Assembly: GCA_019308655.1 (NCBI GenBank) | Contig: JAFDHS010000103.1 | Location: forward strand, 1 to 6,202 | From: Deltaproteobacteria bacterium | GTDB lineage: Bacteria > Desulfobacterota > Desulfobacteria > Desulfobacterales > JAFDHS01 | Direction: 5' to 3' | DNA: 6,202 nt | Part shown: in pieces, positions 5,255-6,202 of the stretch | How positions within the stretch are numbered: the first letter of the stretch is position 1 | Layout of the letters: each line of letters begins with the position of its first letter | Program-made: the position numbers and the translations under genes | The notes under the pieces: model-generated | What the model saw: only the letters and a program-made list of their open reading frames with translations | What the model was told of the DNA's origin: nothing | The model's database searches: none

Positions 5255-6136
5255 TCAGACGGTTTCCTTGAAAAGATTATCGGCGTTGACAAACAGTTTG
5301 TGAATGCCGAGTTCTTTTAAATCGATTCCCAGAGCATAGCCAATGAGCTGGGTAATGTAAGGAACCGGAATTTTGAAATTACGATGACAGAATCGGTTGA
5401 CCTGGCTCTGGCGAAGATCCAGATTCTGCTGGCACAGCGGGCAGGCAACGGCAACGGCATCCGCCTTCAACCTCTGGGCCATATCCAGAAGTCTTCCTGT
5501 AAGCTTGCCCACGATATTATTTATTGTGACCCCGTAAGCGGCTCCACAGCACTCTGTTTTATAAGGAAAATCAGGTACGGTTGCGCCTGCGGCCACAAGG
5601 AGTTCATCCATGGAAACCGGGTTTTCCGGGTCGTCAAACTCGGCAAATTCCGGCGGACGGGAGAGCAAACAGCCATAATACGGAATAATAACCTTATCCG
5701 TAAGCGGTTTTTTGATGCGTTCCTTGATTTCTTCCACGCCGACCTCTTCATATAATAATTGAAGCACGGAAATCACCCGGATGTTTCCCGAAAAAGGCAT
5801 TTGCAACAGATCGTCAAAATCCTGTTTTTGATTGTTGCAAACCTTGATGGCGGTTTTAAGGGATTTAAGACAGCTCGGGCACGGAGTCATGACCAGATCA
5901 AAGCCTTCGGCTTCCGCCAGTGCCAGATTTCGTCCGGCCAGAGCCGCACCCAGCAGTGGATCATACGAATTCGAGGGTGTTGAACCGCAACAGTTCCAAT
6001 CGGGGATATCAACCAATTCAATATCCAGGGTCCTGCACAAAGCCCGGGTGGATTGATCGTACTCGTTGGCCATACCTTCACAAGAACATCCGGGATAATA
6101 GGCGATACGTTTAGGCATTGTTTTCTCTATGTTCAT
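5255..6136 (-). CDS. hdrB: CoB--CoM heterodisulfide reductase subunit B family protein (HdrB)
   Basis: This 293-residue protein has two CCG domains, the hallmark of HdrB. The first is C17 (with C19), C49-C50, then C86-x2-C89, giving C-x31-CC-x35-C-x2-C. The second is C156, C196-C197, then C232-x2-C235, giving C-x39-CC-x34-C-x2-C. In characterised HdrB these motifs bind two noncubane 4Fe-4S clusters that reduce a disulfide substrate; in sulfate reducers the substrate is thought to be linked to DsrC rather than CoM-S-S-CoB. No signal peptide or membrane segment is seen, so it should be cytoplasmic. Start choice is open: Met1 lies 3 nt after the upstream stop and has no clear Shine-Dalgarno sequence. 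Met7 (6116-6118) has AGAG 6 nt upstream and would put the YYPGC motif at the usual distance from the N-terminus. All expected cluster ligands are present, so it looks functional. The gap to hdrA is 23 nt. Confidence 0.95.
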   Translation of the reverse strand: MNIEKTMPKRIAYYPGCSCEGMANEYDQSTRALCRTLDIELVDIPDWNCCGSTPSNSYDPLLGAALAGRNLALAEAEGFDLVMTPCPSCLKSLKTAIKVCNNQKQDFDDLLQMPFSGNIRVISVLQLLYEEVGVEEIKERIKKPLTDKVIIPYYGCLLSRPPEFAEFDDPENPVSMDELLVAAGATVPDFPYKTECCGAAYGVTINNIVGKLTGRLLDMAQRLKADAVAVACPLCQQNLDLRQSQVNRFCHRNFKIPVPYITQLIGYALGIDLKELGIHKLFVNADNLFKETV

Positions 6137-6139
6137 GGG

Positions 6140-6202
6140 TTAATCTTTGTGGGATTTCTTTTGATATGCTTTAAAGCGTTCAAAAATATCGGCGACCGCT
6201 TT
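6140..6202 (-). CDS. hdrC: C-terminal tip of probable heterodisulfide reductase subunit C (HdrC), partial
   Basis: Only the last 20 codons and the TAA stop (6140-6142) are inside the window; the start lies beyond the right edge. The visible tail is basic and hydrophilic (IFERFKAYQKK then SHKD), with no cysteine. The identification rests mainly on position: the gene directly upstream of hdrB, separated by 3 nt, is normally hdrC, a small protein with two 4Fe-4S clusters that passes electrons from HdrA to HdrB. A lysine-rich tail after the cluster domain is compatible with HdrC but not diagnostic. The open frame runs unbroken to the window edge, and the close spacing to hdrB implies co-transcription and translational coupling. 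Another small gene could sit here instead. Confidence 0.62.
   Translation of the reverse strand, partial: KAVADIFERFKAYQKKSHKD

Overview
The window carries most of one operon, read entirely on the minus strand. It encodes a cytoplasmic heterodisulfide-reductase / flavin-oxidoreductase complex of the HdrABC-FlxABCD type. In transcription order (right to left) the genes are the 3' tip of probable hdrC, then hdrB, hdrA, flxD (MvhD-like), flxC, flxB and the 5' end of flxA. This gene set is known from strictly anaerobic bacteria, above all sulfate reducers. The moderate GC content and the intergenic repeats built of ACTTTAGNTC-like units suggest a member of the Desulfobacterota, perhaps Desulfobacterales. 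The taxonomic call is inference from the gene set and repeat style; no marker gene is present.

Layout. At 5232-6202, hdrC, hdrB and hdrA are packed with gaps of 3 and 23 nt. hdrA (652 aa, all expected FAD and Fe-S motifs) spans 3273-5231. The next three junctions are different: each is about 190-210 bp and each holds a non-coding repeat element. Between hdrA and flxD lie a 13-bp hairpin and repeat B. Between flxD and flxC lie an 11-bp hairpin and a 120-bp element with terminal inverted repeats. Between flxC and flxB lies repeat A, an inverted copy of repeat B. flxB and flxA are again tightly coupled, overlapping by 8 nt.

How the parts should work together (family knowledge): FlxA takes electrons from NADH at its FAD. 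FlxB and FlxC pass them through 4Fe-4S clusters. FlxD (2Fe-2S) hands them to HdrA, whose FAD is the proposed bifurcation site. HdrC and HdrB carry one branch to a disulfide (probably DsrC trisulfide/disulfide in sulfate reducers, CoM-S-S-CoB in methanogens), and ferredoxin takes the other.

The most notable observation is that flxC looks broken. Its reading frame stops at 1532 in the middle of its second 4Fe-4S motif, after CTECGE. The expected C-terminal tail (starting IPTMLIKEK) is still encoded just downstream in the +1 frame at 1402-1530. The expected third and fourth cysteines between the two parts are missing, which fits a net loss of about 20 nt. The second observation is that the inverted repeat pair A/B encloses exactly flxC and flxD, so recombination between the copies would flip these two genes out of the operon.
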